Positions 26,948-37,015 of a stretch of DNA of 64,000 bases are shown one piece after another. The notes beneath the pieces were generated by a model, which was not told where the DNA came from, did not search any database, and saw nothing but the letters and a program-made list of their open reading frames with translations. The position numbers and the translations under genes were made by a program. The DNA comes from Pseudobacteriovorax antillogorgiicola (GTDB lineage Bacteria > Bdellovibrionota_B > Oligoflexia > Oligoflexales > Oligoflexaceae), in assembly GCF_900177345.1 (NCBI RefSeq), contig NZ_FWZT01000031.1, forward strand, positions 19,200 through 83,199, in the 5' to 3' direction. The stretch's first letter is position 1. Every line of letters starts with the position of its first letter.

Positions 26948-27778
26948 ATGATCAAAATCTTCGGTTACACAGACTTCAGAAAGTTCCTCAAAGATTACTA
27001 CGATCAAAGAAAGTCTGAAGGTCAGGGCTTCAGCTATCGGCGATTTTCGAAACAATGTGATTTCAACTCGCCAAACTTTTTGAAGCTTGTGATGGAAGGC
27101 AAGCGGAACCTAAGTATCGACTCCATTGAAAAAATCGTAACGTCTTTGAATCTTTCCCCCAACGAAGGTAATTACTTTCGAGTTCTAGTGAAGCTCAACC
27201 AAGAATCAAAGCATCAGATCAAGGCCATTTACTTCGACGAGCTAAAAAGGCTTACGCCTTACGCGCAGAAGCGCAAGCTTGATGCAGAATCCGTCGAATA
27301 CCTCTCTCACTGGCTCTACCCCGTCCTGCGCGAGATGGCGAGGCAAAAAGACTTCCGTGATGATCCCTATTGGATAGCCCGTCGATTGACGGGTCGAACA
27401 TCGGTTAAAAATATTGGCAAAGCGCTCCAGTTTCTCAAAGAGAATGGCTTTATTGTCAAGCAGAACAACCATTGCTTCACGGCTCCAGATATCATTGTAC
27501 TATCTAGCGACGAGGTCCGTAGTCTAGCGATTCGTCAATACCATCGCACTATTCTTTGTCAAGCACAGGAAGCCCTCGATGATATATCAGTCTCTGAAAG
27601 GGAGTTCGGCGCTTTGATTTTATCCCTTTCTGATGACAAAGTTGGCGAACTGAAGCAGAAACTCAAAGCGTTTCGAAAAGAGGTTCACGAATGGGCGTTG
27701 CATCATCAAGATATAGAAGAACATAAGGAGCAGGTTGTCCAACTCAATTTCCAGATGTTTCCACAAAGCAAAAGGTGA
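26948..27778 (+). CDS. TIGR02147-family protein
   Basis: 276 residues matching the family known from Bdellovibrio and Fibrobacter. The N-terminus (FGYTDFRKFLKDYYDQRK) and the HTH-like SYRRFSKQCDFNSPNFLKLVMEGKRNLS at about 26-55 are typical, as is the C-terminal stretch. The N-terminal part resembles a helix-turn-helix, and DNA binding is an inference. It overlaps or abuts the next gene's leader (TGA at 27776-27778), so it is probably co-transcribed with the CGTEIGNG lipoprotein. Confidence 0.85.
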   Translation: MIKIFGYTDFRKFLKDYYDQRKSEGQGFSYRRFSKQCDFNSPNFLKLVMEGKRNLSIDSIEKIVTSLNLSPNEGNYFRVLVKLNQESKHQIKAIYFDELKRLTPYAQKRKLDAESVEYLSHWLYPVLREMARQKDFRDDPYWIARRLTGRTSVKNIGKALQFLKENGFIVKQNNHCFTAPDIIVLSSDEVRSLAIRQYHRTILCQAQEALDDISVSEREFGALILSLSDDKVGELKQKLKAFRKEVHEWALHHQDIEEHKEQVVQLNFQMFPQSKR

Positions 27779-27783
27779 AACCA

Positions 27784-28347
27784 ATGAAACGTAAGAATAA
27801 ATTAATGCTTTTGGCAACCATTACCTGCAGCCAATATTACCTAGGCTGCGGTACTGAAATAGGCAACGGGATCGTCTACGATGAAACTGAAAAAAATCAA
27901 CATCCAAATGCCCCAAGTGATGGCGACTCATCCCTGAACCCAGAATCGCCGATGGATCAGGAAGCAGCTTCAATTCTAATTTTGAAGCTTGCCAACAGCT
28001 GTGGAACACCGATAGCTCAGGGCGCAATAGGAAGTTATGAATCCCACAGCGAAAGCTTTAACATAAGCAAGCTAGAGGATGGGAAATTACTGATTAAGGT
28101 GCAGAATCAAAGCGAGATTGTTGCTATTAATGAAGATACCGAAAGTTTCTATGACATCACTTGGCAAAATACTTCAGATCAGCCTAGTTATCAGTGTCAG
28201 CAAGAGGATGACTTCTCAATCACAAACCCATCATTTCGAGTAAACTCAGTTGATTCGGGGTCATTTTTAATCTCTTGGTCGATCGCTGATGATGGGACAC
28301 CGAATTCCATTCGTATCGATGGACTCACCTTCCAGAAGAAACCCTAA
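27784..28347 (+). CDS. Lipoprotein paired with TIGR02147 gene
   Basis: The start ATG 27784 has AAGGTG at about 6 nt, overlapping the end of the previous gene. The signal ends in lipobox YLGC and the mature protein begins CGTEIGNG. The rest is Ser/Asp-rich with a beta-sandwich feel. No known domain. A regulator next to a Cys-Gly-Thr-Glu lipoprotein looks like a recurrent arrangement in this group of bacteria; that is from memory of the group and not proven here. A strong terminator follows at 28349. Confidence 0.8.
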   Translation: MKRKNKLMLLATITCSQYYLGCGTEIGNGIVYDETEKNQHPNAPSDGDSSLNPESPMDQEAASILILKLANSCGTPIAQGAIGSYESHSESFNISKLEDGKLLIKVQNQSEIVAINEDTESFYDITWQNTSDQPSYQCQQEDDFSITNPSFRVNSVDSGSFLISWSIADDGTPNSIRIDGLTFQKKP

Positions 28348-28348
28348 G

Positions 28349-28380
28349 AAAAAGGCGCTTGCACAAGCAGGCGCCTTTTT
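28349..28380. terminator. Bidirectional intrinsic terminator
   Basis: A 14-bp stem: AAAAAGGCGCTTGC and GCAGGCGCCTTTTT with the loop ACAA and one wobble. The T-run is on both strands, so it can end both the lipoprotein gene (plus) and the beta-propeller gene (minus). Confidence 0.93.
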
Positions 28381-28388
28381 AGATGCCC

Positions 28389-30443
28389 CTACTCAACAAA
28401 GGATACTGTTTTTATCGGTGCCGCTAGATCGCTATTATGCACAGCCCTGATTCCAGAATTGCTTATTCCATAGATAAAGTCATCTGCAAACACAGATCGC
28501 CGAACTTGACTGCTATACCACCAGCCATAATTTTCATTGTACACTGCTAGATCCGACATAGAGATGGAACCTCTATTCGAAATACCCGCCTCGGTATCAA
28601 TGTTGAAGACTTTCAATTCGGAAGTCCAACTTCGATCGATATAGCCGCCTAACGGAATAGCCAGAAGCTTTCGACTAGCGAAATATGTGAAAGCATGATG
28701 ATCGTAGAGTGCTTCGCTCCAATTCCAGCCATTGCCATTATCGATGATGAACTTGTGCTTTTCTTTTGGATTTGCAAAGTCACTCACATCGAAAATACTA
28801 ACCTTCAGCCCAGTAATCCGCCCCTCATTGGTAGCTTCGTTACCAACTGCGAGCAGGTGGCCCTCGTCTAAGGGATGCATGTAAGTGGAAAAGCCAGGTA
28901 TCTTTAATTCTCCAACAACTTTTGGTGCTGCAGGATCAGTTAGATCGAAGGTATATAGTGGGTCGACTTGACGAAATGTTACCACGTAGCCCTTATCGCC
29001 CATGAATCGCGCACTATAAATTTTCTCACCTTCGGCCAGACCAACACTCTTACCCAGAACTTGCAACTTATTCTCTACCAGATTCATGGTAATCACACGA
29101 TTGATGGTATTCATCGGGCGCCACCACCAAATGTCATCGTCCTCATTGGTGTCTTCTGAAGATGGAATATTTTCCGTTACCGCGATCCTTAAAACGTCGT
29201 CTTTCTCATCCATAGAGAATTGGTTATTAATATATCCAGAGTAGCTTCCTGACCCCAGGTACTGGGTTGAACTTGGATTTTGTATATCAAATCGATGCAC
29301 AAAGCTTAAGGTTTCCCAATTCGACAACCCCCGCCAAAACCAGCTGTAGGATTGCGTGATGTAGAGACTTTTTTCAGATGCATAGACATGATTGGAAGGC
29401 ACAGTAACCGCAGATTGGTCGACGGTAGATGTTGCAAGTTCGATGGTTGTGACTTTGGTCAGGCCAGTGTTGCGAATTCCCTCAGGAGAAAAAACTTTCT
29501 GACAGCTTTCAGGAGTCTTGCCCAATACATCATTGGTCTCACCACCAGTATTCAAGATATCGCTTAGGGCTGCGGCTGCCACCGCTTTGCTATTAGCAGC
29601 TTTGGCAAGGTCGACTCGTTTGTCGAACTCACTCATACTGATCGGACCATTGCCCTCCCAAGTATCGATATAAGTCTGCAAGTTGTCGATTCTAAAGCCC
29701 CATGAGTTTTGGATAAGGCGGATGCTACTACCGATTCGTCTCATAGACTGGTAGTTGCCATTGAATGCCCAGGATGCAAGTGCCACCGGACTTTCTGGAT
29801 TACTCACGTCATAACTGCTTATGAAGACCTTATCTCGATTGAAGGAGTATGGATAGAACTCATCATACACAGAGCCCACATATGGCTCAAAGTAGCTCAC
29901 AACAAGTTTTTGATCTTCAGTCAAGAAGAGGTTATTGACCCGACCAGGAAACTCCAAAGCGGGAAGTGCAATCATGTCAGCGGCTGGCCAAGACTTGACG
30001 ATCTGGACCTTATTGCCAGTAGCTGTAAAGATATGAGTACCGTTGGTTTTTACAATGTCTGGCTCATCGACACCTTCAACTTGGGTATTAGTTTTCGAAA
30101 AATCTTGAGGTTCGCTGGCTTCTGTAGCCATGTCTGACGAGGCTTCTTCCGCCTGAGGAAGCTCTCGATTCCTGCGGGCAAGCCAATAGGCGTGATTGAC
30201 CCTTTGCTGGGCAAAGCGCTCCTCTAAGTACCTAAGATACTGACCCTTTAAATGCCCTTCCAGGGAGTTGCATCCGTCGAACTGGGTGAGAGCCACCAGG
30301 GAGCTTTCATCTAAGGCATAATTACTCGCAAAACGCTGCTTACTAAGTTCGGATTCAGAACTGTCTTTACCACCGTCTGTACAGGCGACCCCCAGGGCTA
30401 ATGATAACCCACATAAAAGCGGCTTCGAATAGAATTTCATCAT
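28389..30443 (-). CDS. Secreted beta-propeller lipoprotein
   Basis: 684 residues, start ATG 30443 after GGAGACC. Signal ends in lipobox GVAC (about Cys21). The motif VEGVDEPDIVKTNGTHIF at about 122 is the hallmark of the PF09826 secreted beta-propeller family. The rest has repeated blades such as VVSYFEP, YKFDLTDPAAPKVVGEL and a YIDRSWTSELKVFNID close. The family is common in bacteria, archaea and Bdellovibrio-like groups, with an unproven role in surface binding. Terminates at the shared hairpin at 28349. Confidence 0.9.
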   Translation of the reverse strand: MMKFYSKPLLCGLSLALGVACTDGGKDSSESELSKQRFASNYALDESSLVALTQFDGCNSLEGHLKGQYLRYLEERFAQQRVNHAYWLARRNRELPQAEEASSDMATEASEPQDFSKTNTQVEGVDEPDIVKTNGTHIFTATGNKVQIVKSWPAADMIALPALEFPGRVNNLFLTEDQKLVVSYFEPYVGSVYDEFYPYSFNRDKVFISSYDVSNPESPVALASWAFNGNYQSMRRIGSSIRLIQNSWGFRIDNLQTYIDTWEGNGPISMSEFDKRVDLAKAANSKAVAAAALSDILNTGGETNDVLGKTPESCQKVFSPEGIRNTGLTKVTTIELATSTVDQSAVTVPSNHVYASEKSLYITQSYSWFWRGLSNWETLSFVHRFDIQNPSSTQYLGSGSYSGYINNQFSMDEKDDVLRIAVTENIPSSEDTNEDDDIWWWRPMNTINRVITMNLVENKLQVLGKSVGLAEGEKIYSARFMGDKGYVVTFRQVDPLYTFDLTDPAAPKVVGELKIPGFSTYMHPLDEGHLLAVGNEATNEGRITGLKVSIFDVSDFANPKEKHKFIIDNGNGWNWSEALYDHHAFTYFASRKLLAIPLGGYIDRSWTSELKVFNIDTEAGISNRGSISMSDLAVYNENYGWWYSSQVRRSVFADDFIYGISNSGIRAVHNSDLAAPIKTVSFVE

Positions 30444-30696
30444 TTGGTCTCCTCTGATGGACTTTTCTAACCATTTGTCTTCATGCCGAAAATCTAGAAC
30501 TTACCTTCAAAAGCTGCTCTTAGTATTCGGCTCTAAACCTGTTTCTATCAAGGCCTTAGACAATCAATCTGTATACTGATGTATTCAACTTGCGCTTTTG
30601 CGAGCGAACTGGTGTCCATGGAACGGTTACAGAGGCTAGAGAAGACTTTTGCCTCGAAGAGCCCAAGGCCAAACGGCCTCGGACAATCTCCCTGAT

Positions 30697-31656
30697 CTAA
30701 TATTGTTTGCGAGATTTGGGGTGGGCAAAGTGAAGGCGATGATCACAACTGGAGCTGACTGCCGAGTCGTCAAAGCGGATATAGCCAATCTTCTGCCACT
30801 TCTTCTTCCCAAGGCGTTTACCATCACTAGCGACTTCGATATCCATGATGAGTCCACCTGGATAGTTGCCAATGTTCAATTCGTCTCGGAAGTCACCAGC
30901 ATCGATTCTTGGCATCGTCTCGTTGCCAACGACTCTCATCCAAATGGGGCTCTTGGACTCTTGGCCTTCAGCCAAACCCAATTCACCGATAGGATAAAGC
31001 TCACGAATCAGTGCTGTAAGAATGTTGCTATCGTCAGCCTCGGCAAAGGCTAACCCGGCAGTCGCGCCAACCAAACCATTGAGGAACGCGGTGAGAGATG
31101 GGGAGATTTTAATAATGTCGTTGGTATTTTCTGCATCTAAAAAGTACCGACCGCGCTTACCACCAAGATCTTCGATAGTAAAAAAGTTCGCTGTTTTAAG
31201 ACGCTCTAGATGTCCTTCATCTGTCGTAGGATAAATCTTTCCCGCTAGGCCAAATGCTCGATTGGTTCCCGTCTTCGTATTGGAAAGTGCCGTCGAAGCA
31301 CGGGCAATAATGAGACCTTCGCTGCCCTTTGCGAAATAGCCAGTGTAATCAGTTTCTGCGGTGATATTCCAAGTTCCTTTCAGGCAGACTCCGTTAGGAT
31401 GAAGAAGCTTGTTGAAATAAGGCAGAACATCGGACTGGTTATCAATGGTTCGCTCGGAGCTCTCCAGAAGAAGATTTCGGAAGCCATCGAAAAGGCTTTT
31501 GAACGTAACCTGATACTGAGGTAATCCGTCATAAGGATCAGATGTCACCTGCTCCCAAACATCCTGAAACCTAGATCCTTGATAAGCCTCTTGGGCCAAT
31601 CCAGTTCCTGATGTCAAGGCGAGCCCGAGCCCTAATCCCATCAAACGTAAACGCAT
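30697..31656 (-). CDS. Secreted catalase-fold-like protein
   Basis: Start ATG 31656, with AAGGAG 6 bases upstream. Signal peptide to GLAQ. The order of motifs follows the catalase barrel: a possible active-site His in LLHPNGVCLKGTW, then YTGYFAKG, an R-x-S (IARAS) corresponding to the catalase RFS, NRAFGLAGKIYPT for RGFAVKFYT, and TANFFTIEDL for TPVFFI. Length (about 319) fits short catalase-related haem proteins. The proximal Tyr is not obvious. So: a member of the catalase superfamily, activity uncertain; a peroxide or haem role in the periplasm is an inference. Confidence 0.55.
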   Translation of the reverse strand: MRLRLMGLGLGLALTSGTGLAQEAYQGSRFQDVWEQVTSDPYDGLPQYQVTFKSLFDGFRNLLLESSERTIDNQSDVLPYFNKLLHPNGVCLKGTWNITAETDYTGYFAKGSEGLIIARASTALSNTKTGTNRAFGLAGKIYPTTDEGHLERLKTANFFTIEDLGGKRGRYFLDAENTNDIIKISPSLTAFLNGLVGATAGLAFAEADDSNILTALIRELYPIGELGLAEGQESKSPIWMRVVGNETMPRIDAGDFRDELNIGNYPGGLIMDIEVASDGKRLGKKKWQKIGYIRFDDSAVSSSCDHRLHFAHPKSRKQY

Positions 31657-31818
31657 TTTAGTCTCCTTCATCATGGGTGAGATGTCGATTGCAAAATTTA
31701 ATTGCACACAACTTTAGCTCGGTTATAAGGGAGACGGATTCCATTTGCATCATGATTTCTTGATGTGCCACAGCCGGTGGCTCCAGCTATCTAAATCAAT
31801 ATAGTTGTAAATATTCAT

Positions 31819-31836
31819 GCCAGATGGACATCTGGC
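31819..31836 (-). terminator. Hairpin after RND gene
   Basis: GCCAGAT / ATCTGGC around GGAC lies just after the stop of the RND transporter gene. The following bases on the minus strand are AT-rich (ATGAATATTTAC) without a long T-run. A weak terminator or 3' UTR hairpin. Confidence 0.45.
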
Positions 31837-31853
31837 GCATTTGAATCCGTTTT

Positions 31854-34800
31854 TCAAGAACGGCTTGGAGATTCAGAAGCACTCACTTCTTGAGTATGTT
31901 CTTGCTGTGATTCGCCTTTCCATTGTTTCTGGAATAATCCACCGAGCCACCGGAAACCCGCAAGGATATCATGCCTCATCTCCATGACGATCGGAATCAC
32001 AAACAATGTCGCTATGGTCGACGCAAGTAGACCCCAGCCCATAGAAAAGGCAATTGGCTTCGTGTATCCAGACTCACCTCCCCAGCCATAGGCCATAGGG
32101 AAGACTCCACCTAGCGTTGTGATCGTCGTCAGCATAATCGCCCGTAAGCGACTAACTGCTCCTTCAATCACTTTGTCTCGCTGCGCAGCACGCTCCTTCA
32201 CTCCTTCCATCAACCGATTGACTGAGTAGACCATAATGATAGAATCATTCACTGCCACACCAGCAACACCCAGAAGCCCGACCATACCAATCAGTGTAAG
32301 ATCAAGTTGGTGAAGGTAAAAGGCCCAAACCGCACCGAGGAATCCAAGTGGAATTGGCAAAACCACAAGAACTGATTGACTGATAGAGCCGAGGGTCAGA
32401 GCAAGGATTAATAAAATAGCGGTAAGTGATAACCCAATAACCTTTATGATCCAGCCTTGGGCTTCTTCTTGGCTCTTATCAGCACTCTCGACGCTTAGAG
32501 TGTAGTCTGGAAACTGTTCGGACGTCTTGTTCAAGGCAGCAGCGACAGCCTCTTTGAACTTCAGAAGATCCGTCTGCTCTTTATCATAGCGAACATCAAC
32601 TTCAAAGATTCTCTTACCATCACGGTGAGCAATAAAAGTCTGAGCTTTTACCCGTTTCCATGAGCCAATATAAGACACAGGGATATCGGTTTTCTGAGGA
32701 GTTTGCACGGTTAACTTTTGCAGGTCTTCGTAGTCAAAATCTTCCTTGCGATTGATCTCGCTGTAAATCTTCACCTGCTTGCCATTAAAGCGAGTGTAAC
32801 CCAACTGCACAGGTGAAAAAACACCGGCTAGTTGGTTGGTGAGCTCCTGATTGCTAAGACCATACGACTCCATCTTCTTGAAGTCTGGAACAAAAAACCA
32901 CGACTCTTGCAAGCGCTCGTCATCAAAGTAGGCCCCTAGCATTCCGGGGATTCCATCAAGATCTTGCTTTAGGGCTGCCTCGATCTTATCGAAGCCGACT
33001 CGGTCCTTACCGCTCACATAAACCGTAACCGTATCTTGCTTAATATCTTCCGAACTCGCAGTTCGGCTGACTAGCTCCAATGAATCAAAGCGGTCGTCCT
33101 TCAGTTCAGGGAGACCTTTTTCAATGGCATCTTTCACCCTTGCTACGAGCGTCTTCTGATCTTCCTTCAAGTCGAAGACAAACATACTAAACTCGAAGTA
33201 ACGCATCCCAGTTTTTCTCGATCCACCGATGTATGCAGATCCTGGGCGGGTTACAACGTCCAGGTTGGCATTATCGCGCAAAGATACGAGAAAGCTTTCT
33301 ACCTCCTTGATCTGGCTGAGTGTGTCATCGATAGACTGACTCTCTTTAAGTGTGCCTACAACTTGCAGCCGTGTTGCTCCGATATTAAGATCAAAGTCTA
33401 ACTTCATGCGATCCTTCAGAAAAGCGCCTGAACCAGCAAATATACCGAGACCAACAAAGAGCATTAGCCATCGCAATTTGAGAGTGACTTTTAATACGTT
33501 GCGATAGACCCGGGCGAAGTACTGAATGACTCCATCTCCCCAAGCCTTGGTATCCGTGACAAAGTGCTTCAAGTGATTGGGTAGGATAAAGAAACACTCA
33601 AACCAACTTAGAGCCAATGCCGACATGATAATGATAGGGACAGAATAAAACCAGTCGCTGATATCGCCATCTACAAGTAGGATAGGGCTAAAAGCAACCA
33701 TTGTTGTCAGTATCGTTCCTGTGATCGGTGCCATCAATGAGAGAGCCGCATCGATTGCTGCGTCGCGAGGTTTTAAGCCTGCCTCAATGTTCTGGACATA
33801 CTTCTCTGCCACAATGATCGCATCGTCAACGAGTATACCCACGATAATAATCATCGCCATCACTGAAATCAGGTCGATATTCACACCAAAGTGGTCAATG
33901 CATATCATGGTTCCTAGATAAGCAACAGGTAAGCCGATAGCTGTCATGATTGCTGGGCGAATCCCTACAAATATTGCTAAGAGAATCGTAACCAGCACAA
34001 ACCCCATGAGGGCATTGGAGGTTAGTACATCAAGTTGCTGCTGAATAAAATCGCCACTGTTAAAAGCTTCTTCTATATAGAGAGGCTCCGGTAATTCCTT
34101 CTCGAACTCTGCAACCGCCTCTCTGATTGCGGTACTAATAGTAATCGCATCATCTGAGGTATCCATAGCTGGCTGAACAAAAACTCCAGGCTTGCCATTA
34201 AACGGGAAGACCCGGCTCAAATGATCTGGCCTAAACTTAATCTCCGCAACGTCCTTGATCAGAATCTCTTGTCCAAATCGATTGGACGATATGGTGACAT
34301 TCTCTAGGGTTTCCAAGGTAAGAGGTGGACGCTGGATATCGACGATGATCGCACGACCATCTTTACGCACAGCGCCAAGGGGCGTGGGCTGAAGAAACGA
34401 TGCTAACTTACGACGCAAATCGGATATGGAGATGCCGTGGTATGAGAGCTTTGCCGGATCAATTTCAATATAAAGATCCTGCTGAGGCTCCCGAGAGTCG
34501 ACTCGCACCACCCCTTTCACCTGTCGCATTGTTTCCTTGAATGAATCGAGCCAGCGATGGTGCTCAGGATTGCTAACATCGAAGTTGAAGAATCCGTAAC
34601 CCATCACATCGATGGTTTCAAGCTTCACTAAAGAAGCTTCCATTCTCTCGATATTACTCGGCAACTGGGATTGCATCGACTGCAAGCGGCTGCGAACAGC
34701 TTCAAGAGTTTCCTGGAGACTTTGCTTACCACGATAGAGTTCTAGATTAAAGCTAACGCTGCCCTTGCTGGAATAAGAATAAATTTCTTCCACAGCAGGC

Positions 34801-35024
34801 ATGCCGAGCAGAGATTCCTCGATGGGAAACGCGACCTCTTGCTCCATGGTTTGAGGAGACGCCCCCAATATAGATACTTCGATGCGAATCTTATGCATGG
34901 GTACCTTGGGAGCCAGGTTCCGGGTTAAGCTCATCATCATGAAGATGCCGGCTCCACAGATCGCGAGGCAAATCAAGTTTACAGCAAACGAGCGATCGAT
35001 AAAGTAGGTAACAAGCTTTTTCAT
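31854..35024 (-). CDS. RND-family efflux transporter permease
   Basis: Start ATG 35024, overlapping the stop of the TolC-like gene as ATGA; an ATG 24 bases upstream is less likely. About 1056 residues with the RND plan: one N-terminal helix, a large periplasmic loop, six helices (GFVLVTILLAIFVG..., GILVDDAIIVAE with the proton-relay Asp pair), a second loop and six more helices. The type is closest to AcrB/MdtB-like multidrug or lipophile pumps; substrate unproven. No adaptor (MFP) gene is next to it. Confidence 0.92.
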   Translation of the reverse strand: MKKLVTYFIDRSFAVNLICLAICGAGIFMMMSLTRNLAPKVPMHKIRIEVSILGASPQTMEQEVAFPIEESLLGMPAVEEIYSYSSKGSVSFNLELYRGKQSLQETLEAVRSRLQSMQSQLPSNIERMEASLVKLETIDVMGYGFFNFDVSNPEHHRWLDSFKETMRQVKGVVRVDSREPQQDLYIEIDPAKLSYHGISISDLRRKLASFLQPTPLGAVRKDGRAIIVDIQRPPLTLETLENVTISSNRFGQEILIKDVAEIKFRPDHLSRVFPFNGKPGVFVQPAMDTSDDAITISTAIREAVAEFEKELPEPLYIEEAFNSGDFIQQQLDVLTSNALMGFVLVTILLAIFVGIRPAIMTAIGLPVAYLGTMICIDHFGVNIDLISVMAMIIIVGILVDDAIIVAEKYVQNIEAGLKPRDAAIDAALSLMAPITGTILTTMVAFSPILLVDGDISDWFYSVPIIIMSALALSWFECFFILPNHLKHFVTDTKAWGDGVIQYFARVYRNVLKVTLKLRWLMLFVGLGIFAGSGAFLKDRMKLDFDLNIGATRLQVVGTLKESQSIDDTLSQIKEVESFLVSLRDNANLDVVTRPGSAYIGGSRKTGMRYFEFSMFVFDLKEDQKTLVARVKDAIEKGLPELKDDRFDSLELVSRTASSEDIKQDTVTVYVSGKDRVGFDKIEAALKQDLDGIPGMLGAYFDDERLQESWFFVPDFKKMESYGLSNQELTNQLAGVFSPVQLGYTRFNGKQVKIYSEINRKEDFDYEDLQKLTVQTPQKTDIPVSYIGSWKRVKAQTFIAHRDGKRIFEVDVRYDKEQTDLLKFKEAVAAALNKTSEQFPDYTLSVESADKSQEEAQGWIIKVIGLSLTAILLILALTLGSISQSVLVVLPIPLGFLGAVWAFYLHQLDLTLIGMVGLLGVAGVAVNDSIIMVYSVNRLMEGVKERAAQRDKVIEGAVSRLRAIMLTTITTLGGVFPMAYGWGGESGYTKPIAFSMGWGLLASTIATLFVIPIVMEMRHDILAGFRWLGGLFQKQWKGESQQEHTQEVSASESPSRS

Positions 35025-36436
35025 GATGGCGTCCTCATGGTCTGACAAAAGCTGGGGCTATTGTATGATAGGCGTCTTAACTCTAAAAGGCTCTTCATAT
35101 AGTTGAGTTGTAGCTGTAGAAGTCCAATTCGTTGCTGGACAGCTGATTGCCGATCGCGAATGTAATCGGTCAACTCCATCTGCAAGGCCTTCGTCAATCT
35201 CCTAGACTCCGTTTGCTGCTGTTCGGAAACCTTAACTTTCTGTTCGGCAATATCTGCTTGGGTTCGATAGAATTTGGCCCCAGCCAGGGTTGTACGCCAG
35301 CTTTCCAGGAGTTTTTGCTCAGCATCGTTTATCTGTTCTTCAGCAAGCCTGTGATCGATGGCAGCCTGCCTTGTAGCTAGCTTCGCCGTTTTTGAGCTTA
35401 AAGGAAGAGTCAAGCTAAGGCCTAAGGTAACATAATCTTCATCTTCCGACGTGACCCCAGCCTTATAATCAATTTTCTCTTGCTTTTGCCGCCCCGCCGT
35501 CATCGATAAAGTCCAATCGGATTGACTCTCCCAACGGGTGACGTTGAGTTTTTCTTTCGCTGCCTGTTCGTTATGCTTGAGGGAGGCTAGTAGAGGGCTC
35601 TTCTTTGGATCGAACTTAGTCCCTTCTAGTGACATCGCTAAGAGTTCGGTCTTGGGCTCATGGAGATTTTTGGGAAGCTCCTTAGACACTGCCGTTTCCA
35701 TGCGGATGAGGGATTGGCGAAAGCTATTCTCATGCTCTTCAAAGGCTGATTTCACAGCCAGAAAATCAAGCTTTGATCGCAGAAAGTCGATCTTCTTCAC
35801 ATGCTTTTTTTCATAGAAGTCCGAAAAATATTGAAATAGCTCCTCGGCGTCGCGAACGTTCGAGCGATATAAAGAACTGATCTGTTGCAAGAAGTAGGTA
35901 TCGATAAAAAGTGCGGCTGCTGTGGTGCACTGATCAAGCTGTTCCTGATTAAGGCTTTGTTCCTGACTACTGAGCAGCAATTGGGCCTCTCGGGCTTTGC
36001 TATCGTCAAGTCTCCCCAAAAAATTCTTACTTAGGTCCTGCTCAATACCAATTTCAAACTTAGAGCTAGGCTTGAAACGACTACCATCCGACGCTTCACT
36101 CTCTCCTCCAAGCCAGGTCGAAGTAACCGCAAAGCCACTGGTAAAGCTTCTGCTTGCAGATGCCTGTAAATTTACGGAAGTGATCTCATCGCTCCCCGCA
36201 GGAAATTCATAGTTGCGCCGCGATACCTGAGGCCCTATTCCAAAAACTGTTTCGTAAGGATCTTGAGCAGCATCTCGGTTCAGTTCTGCCACCTGGCGCT
36301 CAAGACTTTTGCTTTTTAGCTGACTGCTGTTCGCCAAGTAGTCAGAGACAAAGGATTCAAGCTGAAGCTTGGGTTGAGCACTCGTACCTGAACTAAGGAA
36401 CAAGAGCAAAAACAGGGATTTCTTAAGCTTAAACAA
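35021..36436 (-). CDS. TolC-type outer-membrane channel protein
   Basis: Start chosen at TTG 36436: it follows GAGAGGG at 8 nt and gives a perfect Sec signal (MFKLKKSLFLLLFLSSGTSAQP). The longer open frame upstream is not protein-like. 471 residues, mostly long helices with repeats typical of outer-membrane efflux proteins (two halves, about 30-240 and 250-460). It is followed by the RND permease with a 4-base overlap. Usually a periplasmic adaptor lies in the same operon and none is seen. Confidence 0.88.
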   Translation of the reverse strand: MFKLKKSLFLLLFLSSGTSAQPKLQLESFVSDYLANSSQLKSKSLERQVAELNRDAAQDPYETVFGIGPQVSRRNYEFPAGSDEITSVNLQASASRSFTSGFAVTSTWLGGESEASDGSRFKPSSKFEIGIEQDLSKNFLGRLDDSKAREAQLLLSSQEQSLNQEQLDQCTTAAALFIDTYFLQQISSLYRSNVRDAEELFQYFSDFYEKKHVKKIDFLRSKLDFLAVKSAFEEHENSFRQSLIRMETAVSKELPKNLHEPKTELLAMSLEGTKFDPKKSPLLASLKHNEQAAKEKLNVTRWESQSDWTLSMTAGRQKQEKIDYKAGVTSEDEDYVTLGLSLTLPLSSKTAKLATRQAAIDHRLAEEQINDAEQKLLESWRTTLAGAKFYRTQADIAEQKVKVSEQQQTESRRLTKALQMELTDYIRDRQSAVQQRIGLLQLQLNYMKSLLELRRLSYNSPSFCQTMRTPS

Positions 36437-37015
36437 TCGTATGGCCCTCTCGCTAGAGTATGAATTCGAACTTAAGGTGGGACTCTCAAGGTGATCAGCT
36501 ACTTGCCCTTGGCATACTATTGATCCAGGACAAACTAGTATTGTCACGTTAAGAAGACAATGAGAACTTTGTCTCCAACTAGCCTTTTTATTTAGGACAT
36601 TTCCTTGTCTCAAGACCCATTAAGTTTCAAAGTTCACCCAATAGTCGTAGGGACTTAGCCTATCAAAAAGGCCGTACATTTCCCTATGGCCCTCGACTTC
36701 TCATCTTGTGCATTTCGCATCAAATCACATCAAAACAATTGGGAGTATAGATGTTTATGGCTTTTTCCCCGTGAATTATAACCTAAACGTCGGTCAATCA
36801 ACGCGTCATCTTTCAGGGGAGATTGCAATATGGGCATTTCATGGGACTATGTGCCTGCTAAAATCAGAGCTTTGGGACTACAGCGAAGCAACTGGACTTC
36901 GGGAGGGTAAAAAAATCAAGTTCCTCGGACATTTATCGCCTCTCTTTAATTGACATTGAGTTTTTCTTCGGGTACGGTTTCTTTATACCCATCATCCTAT
37001 CTAGGAGGGCTCGCC

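Noticed and set aside
30636..30680. Terminator after the catalase-like gene (GGCC-AAAC-GGCC)
   Set aside because: The stem is only four bases and no T-run follows.
35021..36613. TolC gene starting at 36613
   Set aside because: The extra 59 residues are not signal-like; a TTG at 36436 gives a perfect signal peptide and ribosome site.
36708..36953. 81-codon open frame on the plus strand
   Set aside because: No Shine-Dalgarno, no signal or known motif, and composition is not protein-like.
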